Shown: positions 6,847-14,009, counted from the stretch's first letter. The stretch is DNA of 20,145 nt from DASVEG01 sp036380695 (GCA_036380695.1 DASVEG010000157.1:1-20145), one strand, 5' to 3'. Program-made: numbers and translations. Notes: generated by a model not told the origin, from the letters alone.

Positions 6847-7530
6847 GCTCTCGACGACGTGTCGGACGACCTCGTCGGCCTCCGCGGTCTCGAGCCGGAC
6901 GACGCCTGCGCCGGCGGGGTGTGCGACCGCGAGCGCATCGACGTCGTCGTCGGGTACGAGCGACCCGCCCGTCTCGACGATGAGCGCCGGGACCGGCATG
7001 GCCGCCGCGCACCGGAACGCATAGGCGCGATTGCCGAGGCCGCCCATCGGGTGCCGGAGGCGCGGGTCGAGCCCCGCCGGAGGCGGCGGCGCGATGGCAT
7101 CGGGATCGTCCGCAAGCCGGCGCAACCACTCGACACCGGCTTCGATGGCCTGGCGCGGCGTGCGCCACGGACCGTTCAGCCCGTCGACGAGGACGACCGC
7201 CGACGCCCGGCCGCCGAGACCGAGGATCTGCGCGCACCAACCGTTCGTGCCGCACCCCACCACGATCGGTGCGGGCGCGTCGTCGGCGAGCGCGGCGATC
7301 TCGGGGATCACGCTGAGCAAGGCGTCGCCCAGCTCGTACGACCCGCCGGGCGGCGACGGCGCCGACCCGTGGCCGGGCAGGTCAGGCGCGATCACCGGTC
7401 CGTTCCATCCTGCGGCGGCCAGCGCCTCGCGCCACGGTGCCCCGGCTCGCGCGTCGCCAGGCGCGTGCAACACGACGATCGGCGTCGCGGGCGACATCGG
7501 CGATACCGGTGCCATCGGTGCGTCGCTCAC
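6820..7530 (-). CDS. Alpha/beta-hydrolase-fold protein lacking catalytic residues
   Basis: A 236-residue cytosolic protein with the alpha/beta-hydrolase pattern: strand TPIVVLHAPGD, then VIAPDLPGHGSAP (residues 46-58), then a nucleophile-elbow-like VVGCGTNGWCAQ, then VVLVDGLNGPW. The position of the usual Ser in GHSMGG is Gly94 (GCGTNG). The C-terminal segment that normally carries the catalytic His (GAGH in its neighbour) reads RLETAEADE instead. The fold therefore seems retained while hydrolase activity is probably lost. The start GTG at 7530 overlaps the upstream hydrolase stop by four bases (GTGA), so the two are coupled; an ATG at 7515 is an alternative. The last residues, VLRTVART, are encoded inside the palindrome at 6799-6846. 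A novel catalytic arrangement using Thr95 cannot be excluded. Confidence 0.85.
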   Translation of the reverse strand: MSDAPMAPVSPMSPATPIVVLHAPGDARAGAPWREALAAAGWNGPVIAPDLPGHGSAPSPPGGSYELGDALLSVIPEIAALADDAPAPIVVGCGTNGWCAQILGLGGRASAVVLVDGLNGPWRTPRQAIEAGVEWLRRLADDPDAIAPPPPAGLDPRLRHPMGGLGNRAYAFRCAAAMPVPALIVETGGSLVPDDDVDALAVAHPAGAGVVRLETAEADEVVRHVVESVLRTVART

Positions 7531-8402
7531 GGCGCGACCTCGGCGATGAACGACTCGATCGCCGCCAACACGGCCGCGGGCTGCTCGATGTGGATGTAGT
7601 GCCCCGCTCCCTCGATCACCTGGTGGCGCGCGGTGGGCAGGTGCGCGAGGCGAGCCTCCGTCTGCTCTGCCGTCATCTCGCTCCACGTGTCGTGCTCGGC
7701 ACCCGTCAACGCGAGCACGGGAACGGTGACGATCTCGTGTTCGGCTTCCATGAACTCGAGGTCGAACGGCCCGGGGAACCCGACCATGAAGAACGGGTCG
7801 GCCTTCCACTCCCACCCGCCTTCGGTTTCCTTGGCGCCGTGGCGAACGAGGTGCTCCGTCCATTCGGCCGGCAGCCGCACGTTCACGCGCTGGCGCCGCT
7901 CGACCATGTCCTCCATGGTCGGGTAGGTGCGCCGCGGCGTCGTCAACACCCGCAATGCGTTGGCGACGCTCGCCGTCGCGGCCTCGACGAGGTCGCGCTC
8001 CTCGAACGCCTCGGGGGGCGGGCCTAGCCCGTCGATGTTCACGACCCAACGGAAGAGCTCGGGCCACACCGCGGCCGCGTACAGCGCCTGGCCGCCGCCG
8101 AAGGAGTGCCCGATGATCGCAACCGGCGGGCCGAGGTGGCGTGCGAGGAGGCCGAGGTCGAGCGCGCTCGCCATCCACATCGCCCCCGACGACAGGCGGC
8201 CGCTGTCGCCGTGACCGCGCAGGTCGGGTGCCACGACGCGGTAGCCGAGCTGCGCGACGAGCGGCGCGAAGCCGTCCCACATGCGGCCGTGGTCGTGGGC
8301 GCCGTGCACGCACACGATCGCCGGCGCGTCCTCCTCGCCCCACTCCCACAGGCGCAACCGGACGCGGTTGACCTCCACGAACGACGCACGCGCTGGCTCC
8401 AC
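7527..8402 (-). CDS. Alpha/beta-fold hydrolase
   Basis: About 291 residues, a complete alpha/beta hydrolase. Oxyanion-hole motif CVHGAHDHG is near 31-39 and APDLRGHGDSG at 58-68. The nucleophile is Ser100 in IIGHSFGGG, the acid probably Asp238 in LTGAEHD, and the base His268 in GAGHYIH. A cap domain of about 100 residues lies between Ser and Asp. Homologues include esterases, epoxide hydrolases and C-C bond hydrolases; the substrate cannot be told. The GTG at 8402 is chosen as the start because the sequence becomes family-like there (FVEVNRVRLRLWEWG); GTGs at 8411 and 8447 are possible and would add a poorly conserved tail. It is coupled to a degenerate relative downstream and divergent from the class V aminotransferase. 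Confidence 0.88.
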   Translation of the reverse strand: MEPARASFVEVNRVRLRLWEWGEEDAPAIVCVHGAHDHGRMWDGFAPLVAQLGYRVVAPDLRGHGDSGRLSSGAMWMASALDLGLLARHLGPPVAIIGHSFGGGQALYAAAVWPELFRWVVNIDGLGPPPEAFEERDLVEAATASVANALRVLTTPRRTYPTMEDMVERRQRVNVRLPAEWTEHLVRHGAKETEGGWEWKADPFFMVGFPGPFDLEFMEAEHEIVTVPVLALTGAEHDTWSEMTAEQTEARLAHLPTARHQVIEGAGHYIHIEQPAAVLAAIESFIAEVAP

Positions 8403-8483
8403 CCCGACCACACCGCAGTCTCGCGGACGAACGGCGCGACGGCCCACGCAATTCGCGCCGCGGCTTCATGCGACGATCCCGGG

Positions 8484-9887
8484 GTGACGAGTCCGCGCAC
8501 GACGCTCCCCGTCCGGCTGGTCGGCGATGGCCTCCCGGTGCCATGCCTCGACGGCGAACGGCCGTCGATCTCCCTCGACGCCGCCGCCTCCACGGCGGCG
8601 TTGCCCTCGGTCGCGGACCGGGTGACGGAGTTCGTGCCCTGGTACAGCAGCGTGCACCGGGGCGCGGGGTTCAAGTCGCAAGGGGCGACGGTCGCGTACG
8701 AGCACGCGCGCGACGACGCGCTGCGGTTCGCGGGGCGGGTCCCCCGTGAGGGACGCGACGACGTCGCCATCATCTGCCGCAACACCACCGAGGCGATCAA
8801 TCACCTTGCGTACCGACTGCAGCTCGATCGCGACGACGTCGTCCTCACGACGGTCGTCGAACACCATGCGAACCTGCTGCCGTGGGGCCGGCTGGCGACC
8901 CGTCGATACGTCGAGTGCGGCGCCGAAGGCACCTTCACGGTCGACGCCGTGCGCGCCGGCTTGACCGCCGAGCCGCGACCGAAACTGCTCGCGATCACCG
9001 GAGCGTCGAACGTGACCGGGTGGCTGCCGCCCATCGACGAGATCGTCGACGTCGCCCACGAGCTGGACGTGCCCGTGTTCGTCGACGCCGCCCAGCTCGC
9101 ACCCCACAGGCCGCTGCCGGCCGAGGCCGACTTCGTGGCGTGGAGCGGCCACAAGATGTACGCGCCCTATGGCGCGGGTGCGCTTGTCGGGGCCGCCCGC
9201 GTGTTCCGCGTCGGCGATCCGTTCCTCGCGGGCGGGGGCGCCGTCGACCTGGTCGACCTCGACGAAGTGGTCTGGACCGACCCTCCGGAGCGCGAAGAGG
9301 CCGGTTCGCCAAACGTGATCGGTGCGGTGGCCATGGCCGCGGCAATCGAAGCGTTGGAAGACATCGGTTGGGACGCGATCCTCGAGCACGAGCACGAGCG
9401 CGAGCTCGCGACCCGCCTCAAGGGCGGCTTGGCTGCAATCGACGGGGTGCGGCTGCTCGGTCCCGGTGCGGACGAGCCCACCCTCGCGGTCGCGGCGTTC
9501 GTCGTCGACGCAGTGCCGCACGCGCTCGTCGCCGCTCGGCTGAGCGCGGAGTTCGGGATCGCGACGCGGCACGGCTGCTTCTGCGCCCACCCCTACCTGT
9601 TGCGCCTCCTCGACCTCGACGAGGGCGAGGTGCAGCGCTACCGCGACGCCGTCCTGCGCGGCGACCGGCGCGAGGTCCCTGGTGCGGTTCGCGCCAGCGC
9701 GTCGATCGCGACGACGGTCGAGGAGATCGACGCGTTCCTCGAAGCGGTGCGCGGCATCGCCGCGGGAGACCCGCCGCCGGTGGCGTACGAGCAGGACGAG
9801 CACACGGGCGACTGGCACCCGGTCGGCGACATCCCTGGGTGGTCCGCGGACGACCGGCGCGTCGGCGCCTCGTGCGCGCGGGGCTGA
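8484..9887 (+). CDS. Class V aminotransferase / cysteine desulfurase-like PLP enzyme
   Basis: A 467-residue PLP enzyme of the SufS/Csd/isopenicillin-epimerase group. NTTEAINHLAY (100-110) is the phosphate-binding region, VVEHHANLLPW (124-134) holds the ring-stacking His, VFVDAAQLAPH (199-208) carries the PLP aspartate, and Lys224 in WSGHKMYAPYG forms the Schiff base. A C-terminal RHGCFCAHP (362-370) contains the cysteine (Cys367) at the place of the SufS active-site Cys, which supports sulfur mobilisation from cysteine. No SufU, IscU or other cluster-assembly gene is adjacent, and the final 50 residues are an extension (HTGDWHPVGDIPGW). A dedicated sulfur-transfer role is possible. The GTG at 8484 is the first start that gives the family N-terminus. 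The stop lies three bases from that of the convergent ligase. Confidence 0.85.
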   Translation: MTSPRTTLPVRLVGDGLPVPCLDGERPSISLDAAASTAALPSVADRVTEFVPWYSSVHRGAGFKSQGATVAYEHARDDALRFAGRVPREGRDDVAIICRNTTEAINHLAYRLQLDRDDVVLTTVVEHHANLLPWGRLATRRYVECGAEGTFTVDAVRAGLTAEPRPKLLAITGASNVTGWLPPIDEIVDVAHELDVPVFVDAAQLAPHRPLPAEADFVAWSGHKMYAPYGAGALVGAARVFRVGDPFLAGGGAVDLVDLDEVVWTDPPEREEAGSPNVIGAVAMAAAIEALEDIGWDAILEHEHERELATRLKGGLAAIDGVRLLGPGADEPTLAVAAFVVDAVPHALVAARLSAEFGIATRHGCFCAHPYLLRLLDLDEGEVQRYRDAVLRGDRREVPGAVRASASIATTVEEIDAFLEAVRGIAAGDPPPVAYEQDEHTGDWHPVGDIPGWSADDRRVGASCARG

Positions 9888-9890
9888 CGG

Positions 9891-11399
9891 TTACTTCAAC
9901 AACGCGCGTACGGCGTCGATGGTGTCGGCCTCCGTCGGCGTCTTGTCCTCGCGATAGCGACGGACGCGCGCGAAGCGCAGGGCAACCCCGCCGTCGTACC
10001 GGGTCGAACGTTGAACGCCGTCGAGCGCGATCTCGACGACGAGCTCGGGCCGCACCTCGACGACGATCCCGTCGCGTCGGGTCTCGAGCGCGAGGAACCG
10101 TTCGGTCTGCCAGGTGAGGAGCGCGTCCGTGAGGCCCTTGAAGGTCTTGCCAACCATGACGAAGCCGCCGGTGTCCGGGTCGCGCGCGCCGAGATGGAGG
10201 TTCGACAACCAACCTTGGCGGCGCCCGTAGCCCCACTCCGCGGCGAGGACGACGAGATCGAGCGTGACGACGGGCTTCACCTTCCGCCACGCCGAACCGC
10301 GCCGGCCCGCCTCGTATCGCGAGGACGCGGCCTTCACCATCACGCCCTCGTGACCGTTCGCCAACGCGTCGTCGAGGAACACGGCGGCCTCACCCGGCTC
10401 GTCGGTCAGGATCGCCGGCACGCGCCACCGGCTCGCCACCCGTTCGAGCGCGCCCATGCGGTCGACGAGCGGTTCGTCGAGGAGGTCGGCGCCGTCGAGG
10501 TGGAGCACGTCGAAGAAGCGGACGACGAGCGCGCTGCCGCTGCCGTCGTGGCGCCCGAACCGGCTCATCGTCTCCTGGAAGACGCCTGGCCGTTCGCCTT
10601 CGGCGAGGCCGATGACCTCGCCGTCGAGCACCACGCGCGACAGCGGTAACGAACGGACGACGTCCGCGACGCCGGCGAGGCGTTCGGTCACGTCGTTGAG
10701 GTTGCGGGTGAAGAGACGCACGTCGCCGCCGTCGCGATGCGCCTGCACGCGGGCGCCGTCGAGCTTCCACTCGACCGACGCCAGGCCGACACCCGCGATC
10801 GCCTCGGCAACGTCGGCAGCCGTGCTGGCCAGCATCGGTTGTACCGGTCGGAGCACCTCGAGCCCGATGCGGCGGAGCGCCTCGCCGCCGCCCGTCAGCG
10901 CGGCAGCGGCGATGCGGCACAAGTCGCCCGCGAGCATCGCAGCGCGCCGCACGGAGTCGACCGGCACGTCGGCCGCGCGAGCGATGGCGTCGGCCATGAC
11001 GCCTTCGAGCGCGCCCTGGCGCAGCTCACCCGTGAGCAGGCGGCGGATGAAGTCGCCCTCGGCCGGGGTCGCGCGGCCGAAGAGGTCCGCGAGCAGCTCG
11101 GTGCGCGCCGCCTGCGACCCCGGCCCACCGAGCGCGGCGAGCGTCTCGATCGCGTGGTCGAGGTCGAGCACGGCGACGCTCGCCGTCTCCGCGCCCGCGG
11201 TGTCGCGCAGCGCGGTGACCGTCCGCCACCCGACGCCGACGCGACCTTGCCGCGGCTCCCCGGTCAGAAAGGCGACGGCGGGCACGACCTCGTCGTCGTC
11301 CAGCGCGCGCAGCGTGTCCGCGAGCGCCGCGATCTTCTGCGACCGTGCCCGAGTCGCGGCGACCCGGGCCGACGTGGCGACGAGCTCCGAGAGCAGCAC
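9891..11399 (-). CDS. lig: ATP-dependent DNA ligase (LigB-like)
   Basis: A 502-residue nick-sealing ligase of the archaeal/eukaryal type. Residues 1-185 are the DNA-binding domain, including LLTGELRQGALEGVMADAIA. The adenylation domain follows with Lys212 in EWKLDGARVQ (KxDG), then FTRNLNDVTERL, VLDGEVIG, RFFDVLHLDG, NGHEGVMVK and WRKVKP, all standard nucleotidyltransferase motifs in order. A C-terminal OB domain ends at LLK. Many actinobacteria carry such a ligase (mycobacterial LigB) in addition to the NAD-dependent LigA. The GTG at 11399 is chosen because VLLSELVATSARVAATRARSQ resembles LigB N-termini; a TTG at 11411 would add four residues. No Ku or LigD partner is present, so end-joining is not implied. 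It shares the window with NucS. Confidence 0.93.
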   Translation of the reverse strand: MLLSELVATSARVAATRARSQKIAALADTLRALDDDEVVPAVAFLTGEPRQGRVGVGWRTVTALRDTAGAETASVAVLDLDHAIETLAALGGPGSQAARTELLADLFGRATPAEGDFIRRLLTGELRQGALEGVMADAIARAADVPVDSVRRAAMLAGDLCRIAAAALTGGGEALRRIGLEVLRPVQPMLASTAADVAEAIAGVGLASVEWKLDGARVQAHRDGGDVRLFTRNLNDVTERLAGVADVVRSLPLSRVVLDGEVIGLAEGERPGVFQETMSRFGRHDGSGSALVVRFFDVLHLDGADLLDEPLVDRMGALERVASRWRVPAILTDEPGEAAVFLDDALANGHEGVMVKAASSRYEAGRRGSAWRKVKPVVTLDLVVLAAEWGYGRRQGWLSNLHLGARDPDTGGFVMVGKTFKGLTDALLTWQTERFLALETRRDGIVVEVRPELVVEIALDGVQRSTRYDGGVALRFARVRRYREDKTPTEADTIDAVRALLK

Positions 11400-11415
11400 G
11401 GCGCTCCCCAACGTA

Positions 11416-11464
11416 GTTCTGGGTCTAAAAACCGCGCTCAGGGCGCGGTTTTTAGACCCAGAAC
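11416..11464. terminator. 49-bp perfect palindrome containing a bidirectional intrinsic terminator
   Basis: Arms 11416-11437 and 11443-11464 are 22 bases and perfectly complementary around the loop TCAGG. Inside, CCGCGC/GCGCGG is flanked by AAAAA on one side and TTTTT on the other, the layout of a classical intrinsic terminator read equally from both strands. The outer GTTCTGGGTCT/AGACCCAGAAC extends the stem well beyond what termination needs. It lies ten bases after the stop of the coiled-coil gene (minus strand) and about 16 bases upstream of the ligase start, so it separates these two same-strand genes. Confidence 0.85.
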
Positions 11465-11474
11465 GAGAAATCGC

Positions 11475-12095
11475 TCAGGCCGAGCGCTTGCGGTTCGCCT
11501 TCGCGCGGGCCGCGGCGTCCTCGAGGCGGAGCTGCTCCGACTGCGTGGTGAGCGCCACCTCTTCCTCCGCGAGCGCCTTCTCCTCGACCTCGAGCTGCTC
11601 GAGACGCTCGTCGCGCGCCTTGCGCTGCAGCTCCTTCTCCTTGCGCTGACGGGCCTCGCGCGCGGCGGCCTTCTTGCGGGCCGCCGCCTGCGCCTCTGCC
11701 CGCTCGGCGGCCTCGGTGCGCTCCTCGACGCGTTCGCGCTTCCGCTCGGTCTCCTTGGCCACCCGCTGCTGGTCGAGCTGCGCCTTCTGGTGACGTTGCG
11801 CGTACCGCTGCTCGGCCTCTTCGGTGACCTCCTCGGCCTTGGCGCGCAGGCGCAACGCGCGCCCCCGCTCCTCGGCGGCGATACGCAGACGCCTGCCCTC
11901 CTCGACGAGGTCGTCGTCGCCGAGCACACGGCCGACGCCCTCCCGGATCGACCCGGTCATCGTGTCGAACACGATCGTCGGCGCGAAGCCGTCGGCGCCC
12001 ACGCGCTCGGCCGCACCCTCGACCACCGTGACCGGCAGGCGGACCACGTCGAGGTACCGGTCGACGACCGTTCCCGTGAACCTACGGACTCCCAT
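11475..12095 (-). CDS. Coiled-coil protein with a divergent CsbD-like motif
   Basis: A 206-residue protein of unknown function. Residues 1-48 hold a moderately hydrophobic region (VVRLPVTVVEGAAERVGADGF). Residues 49-70 (GSIREGVGRVLGDDDLVEEG) resemble the CsbD pattern of the upstream gene: EGVGRVLGDDDL aligns with QAVGAIAGNEQL and both continue to EEG/REG-R. From about 65 to the end the sequence is highly charged (Glu, Arg, Lys, Ala, Gln) with no proline or glycine interruptions, a strong predictor of a long alpha-helical coiled coil. It ends with a basic tail, KANRKRSA. The ATG shares a base with the upstream stop (TGATG), so the two are co-translated. The low-complexity helix makes distant matches unreliable. 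No enzymatic motif is seen; a structural or scaffold role is a guess. Confidence 0.82.
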   Translation of the reverse strand: MGVRRFTGTVVDRYLDVVRLPVTVVEGAAERVGADGFAPTIVFDTMTGSIREGVGRVLGDDDLVEEGRRLRIAAEERGRALRLRAKAEEVTEEAEQRYAQRHQKAQLDQQRVAKETERKRERVEERTEAAERAEAQAAARKKAAAREARQRKEKELQRKARDERLEQLEVEEKALAEEEVALTTQSEQLRLEDAAARAKANRKRSA

Positions 12096-12598
12096 CAGTG
12101 CGTCTCTCCTTCGATCACGTCGGCGCGCCGTTCGGCGCGCTCGGCGGCGGCGAGCAAGTCGGCCGCCTTTCCTGAGGCTGCGGCGCGTTCGCGCGCGGCG
12201 GCGTCCCGTTCGGCCTGCAACGCCTGCTCGCGGATGCGGCGCTCCTGTTCGAGGCGCGCCTCCTCCGCCCGTCGCTCGGCCTCGATCTTCGCTTCCCGCT
12301 CGCGGTGGTCACGTTCGGCCTTGGTCTCCTGCAGCTCGTGGGTCCGCTCGGCCTGGAGGCGCTCGCGCTCGAGCTCGTGCTCGCGGCGCTGCTCCTCCAG
12401 CTCGGCCTGCGCACGCACCTGTTCGGCTCGCGCTTGTCGGGTCTCGGCCTCTGCTTCGGCGTCGACGTGGGCCTCTTGCAGCCGTCCTTCGCGCTCGAGC
12501 TGCTCGTTGCCGGCGATAGCGCCTACCGCCTGCTTGGCCTTGCCGATCAGCTTGCCGGCGGGGCCACCCGCGACCTTCTCGTCTTCGGTCTCTTGCAT
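12095..12598 (-). CDS. CsbD-domain protein with long C-terminal coiled coil
   Basis: A 167-residue protein. Residues 15-42 (GKLIGKAKQAVGAIAGNEQL then EREGRL) match the CsbD family, small general-stress proteins under sigma-B control in Bacillus whose biochemical role is unknown. CsbD proteins are usually about 60-70 residues; here a charged coiled-coil extension of about 110 residues (rich in Glu, Arg, Ala, Gln) replaces the normal C-terminus. It is followed by a second gene of the same plan with overlapping stop and start. The ATG at 12598 lies just after GGGTAA and GGGTAT sequences that may be a sigma-B-type -10, leaving almost no leader. Stress induction is inferred from the family and this promoter pattern. 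Confidence 0.85.
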   Translation of the reverse strand: MQETEDEKVAGGPAGKLIGKAKQAVGAIAGNEQLEREGRLQEAHVDAEAEAETRQARAEQVRAQAELEEQRREHELERERLQAERTHELQETKAERDHREREAKIEAERRAEEARLEQERRIREQALQAERDAAARERAAASGKAADLLAAAERAERRADVIEGETH

Positions 12599-12607
12599 GT
12601 GTTACCC

Positions 12608-12632
12608 ATACCCGTAACTCCTGCAAGCAACC
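12608..12632 (-). promoter_or_regulatory. Possible sigma-B/F-type promoter for the CsbD operon
   Basis: On the minus strand GGTT (12632-12629), a 15-base spacer and GGGTAT (12613-12608) match the GTTT-N14-16-GGGTA pattern of stress sigma factors of the SigB/SigF group. The CsbD start codon follows about ten bases after the -10. The downstream gene family is a known sigma-B regulon member, which strengthens the reading. The region also contains the near-symmetric GTTAC...GTAAC (12601-12618), which could be an operator instead. Confidence 0.45.
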
Positions 12633-12721
12633 GTGACGTCGTTCACCATGCGTGGCGCCCGCTCAACGTCGAAAGTCGCCGCGGCGCGCCTGCCGCTCGC
12701 CCCTGGAGCGACAAGCGGGCC

Positions 12722-12727
12722 TACGAT
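12722..12727 (+). promoter_or_regulatory. Putative -10 box before the PLP-lyase gene
   Basis: TACGAT matches TANNNT and ends eight bases before the GTG at 12736, where no ribosome binding site is visible. This fits a leaderless or near-leaderless transcript and supports the chosen start. No clear -35 is present. Confidence 0.4.
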
Positions 12728-12735
12728 CCGCCGCG

Positions 12736-13989
12736 GTGGCGCTTCCGGAGCAGGGCCTCGGCAAGGACGAGATCGTCGCCGCGCTCGCGGCCAAGCGCAC
12801 CAACGACGCGCGCTGGCAGGACGGGCGGACGTTCGGCATGGTCTACGACGGCGGCTCGTCGGTGCACGAGGTGGCCGAGGCCGCGGCGGTGATGTTCCTG
12901 CACGAGAACGCGCTGAACACGATGGCGTTCCCGAGCCTCGCCGAGATCCAGTCGGAAGTCGTGGCCGCGACCGCGTCGCTGCTTCACGGGCCGCCCGCCG
13001 CCGCCGGCTTCCTCACGTCTGGCGGCACGGAGAGCATCCTCATGGCGGTCAAGGCGGCCCGCGAACGGGGCAAGGCCGAGCGCGGCATCACGACGCCGAA
13101 CATGGTCGTCGCGGACAGCGCGCACGCCGCCTTCCACAAGGCGGGCTACGACTTCGGCGTCGAGGTGCGCAAGGTGCCCGTCGCGGCCGACTACCGCGCC
13201 GACGTCGGCGCGATGGCCTCGGCGGTCGACGGCGACACGGTTCTCGTCGTCGGGTCGGCGCCGCAGTACCCGCAGGGCGTCATCGACCCGATCCCCGACC
13301 TCGCCGCCCTCGCCGCCGACGTCGGCGCGAGCTTCCACACCGACGCGTGCATGGGCGGCTTCGTCCTTCCCTTCATGGAGATGCTCGGCCGCGACGTGCC
13401 GCCGTGGGACTTCCGCGTCGATGGCGTGACCACGATCTCCGCCGACATCCACAAGCTCGGTTACGCGCCGAAGGGCGCGTCGGTGATCCTCCACCGCACG
13501 AAGGAGCTGCGCCGCTACCAGACGTTCGTCTTCGACGCCTGGCTCGGCGGCTTCTACGCGTCGCCGAACATGCAGGGCACCCGACCGGCGATGCCCATGG
13601 CGGCCGCGTGGGCGGTCATGCACCACCTCGGCATCGACGGATACAAGCGGTTGACCGAGGTGACGTTGGCGACGGCCGACCGCATCCGCGACGCGGTGCG
13701 GGCCATCGACGGGCTGACGATCCTCGGCGACTCGCAGGCCCATGTGCTCGCGATCGCGGCCGCGCCCGGCTGGGCGGATCGGGTCGACGTGTTCGCGGTC
13801 GGCGACGCGATGGCCAAACGCGGCTGGTTCCACGATCGCCAGACGCCGCCAGACACGCTGCACGCGACGATCAGCGCGGGCAACGCGCCGGTGGTGGAGG
13901 AGTACGTCGCCGACCTGCGTGTCTGCGTGGACCAGGTGCTCGGCGTGCGGGTGGAGGATCGTTCGACGAACTACGCGACGCTCGAGTGA
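12736..13989 (+). CDS. Sphingosine-1-phosphate-lyase-like PLP-dependent lyase/decarboxylase
   Basis: A 417-residue fold-type I PLP enzyme of the group II decarboxylase superfamily. FLTSGGTESILMAVKAARE (92-110) binds the phosphate, His130 in VADSAHAAFHKAG stacks on the ring, Asp203 in FHTDACMGGF holds the pyridine nitrogen, and Lys240 in SADIHKLGYAPKG is the Schiff-base lysine. HKLGYAPKGASVIL and GGFYASPNMQGTRP are hallmark segments of sphingosine-1-phosphate lyase rather than of glutamate decarboxylase. That enzyme splits phosphorylated long-chain bases into an aldehyde and phosphoethanolamine. It lacks the N-terminal membrane anchor of the eukaryotic protein, as bacterial forms often do. Whether the natural substrate is a sphingoid base or another phospho-amino-alcohol is unknown. 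It is followed 20 bases later by an amidase. Confidence 0.85.
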   Translation: MALPEQGLGKDEIVAALAAKRTNDARWQDGRTFGMVYDGGSSVHEVAEAAAVMFLHENALNTMAFPSLAEIQSEVVAATASLLHGPPAAAGFLTSGGTESILMAVKAARERGKAERGITTPNMVVADSAHAAFHKAGYDFGVEVRKVPVAADYRADVGAMASAVDGDTVLVVGSAPQYPQGVIDPIPDLAALAADVGASFHTDACMGGFVLPFMEMLGRDVPPWDFRVDGVTTISADIHKLGYAPKGASVILHRTKELRRYQTFVFDAWLGGFYASPNMQGTRPAMPMAAAWAVMHHLGIDGYKRLTEVTLATADRIRDAVRAIDGLTILGDSQAHVLAIAAAPGWADRVDVFAVGDAMAKRGWFHDRQTPPDTLHATISAGNAPVVEEYVADLRVCVDQVLGVRVEDRSTNYATLE

Positions 13990-13997
13990 GCGCCGGC

Positions 13998-14004
13998 GAG
14001 GAGG
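13998..14004 (+). promoter_or_regulatory. Strong ribosome binding site of the amidase gene
   Basis: GAGGAGG lies five bases before the ATG at 14010 and is one of the clearest Shine-Dalgarno sequences in the window. It fixes the amidase start, which is otherwise embedded in a longer open frame running upstream through the lyase gene. Confidence 0.7.
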
Positions 14005-14009
14005 CAACC

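Noticed and set aside
11475..12598. Coiled-coil pair considered as TolA/translation-factor-like or phage tail proteins
   Set aside because: Such similarities would come from low-complexity Glu/Arg/Ala helices only. No transmembrane anchor, GTPase or phage neighbour is present.
12633..14009. Possible 920-residue fusion in which an upstream domain joins the amidase
   Set aside because: The upstream part is the lyase gene read in the wrong frame (Arg/Gly-rich). A strong Shine-Dalgarno sequence and ATG at 14010 start the amidase.
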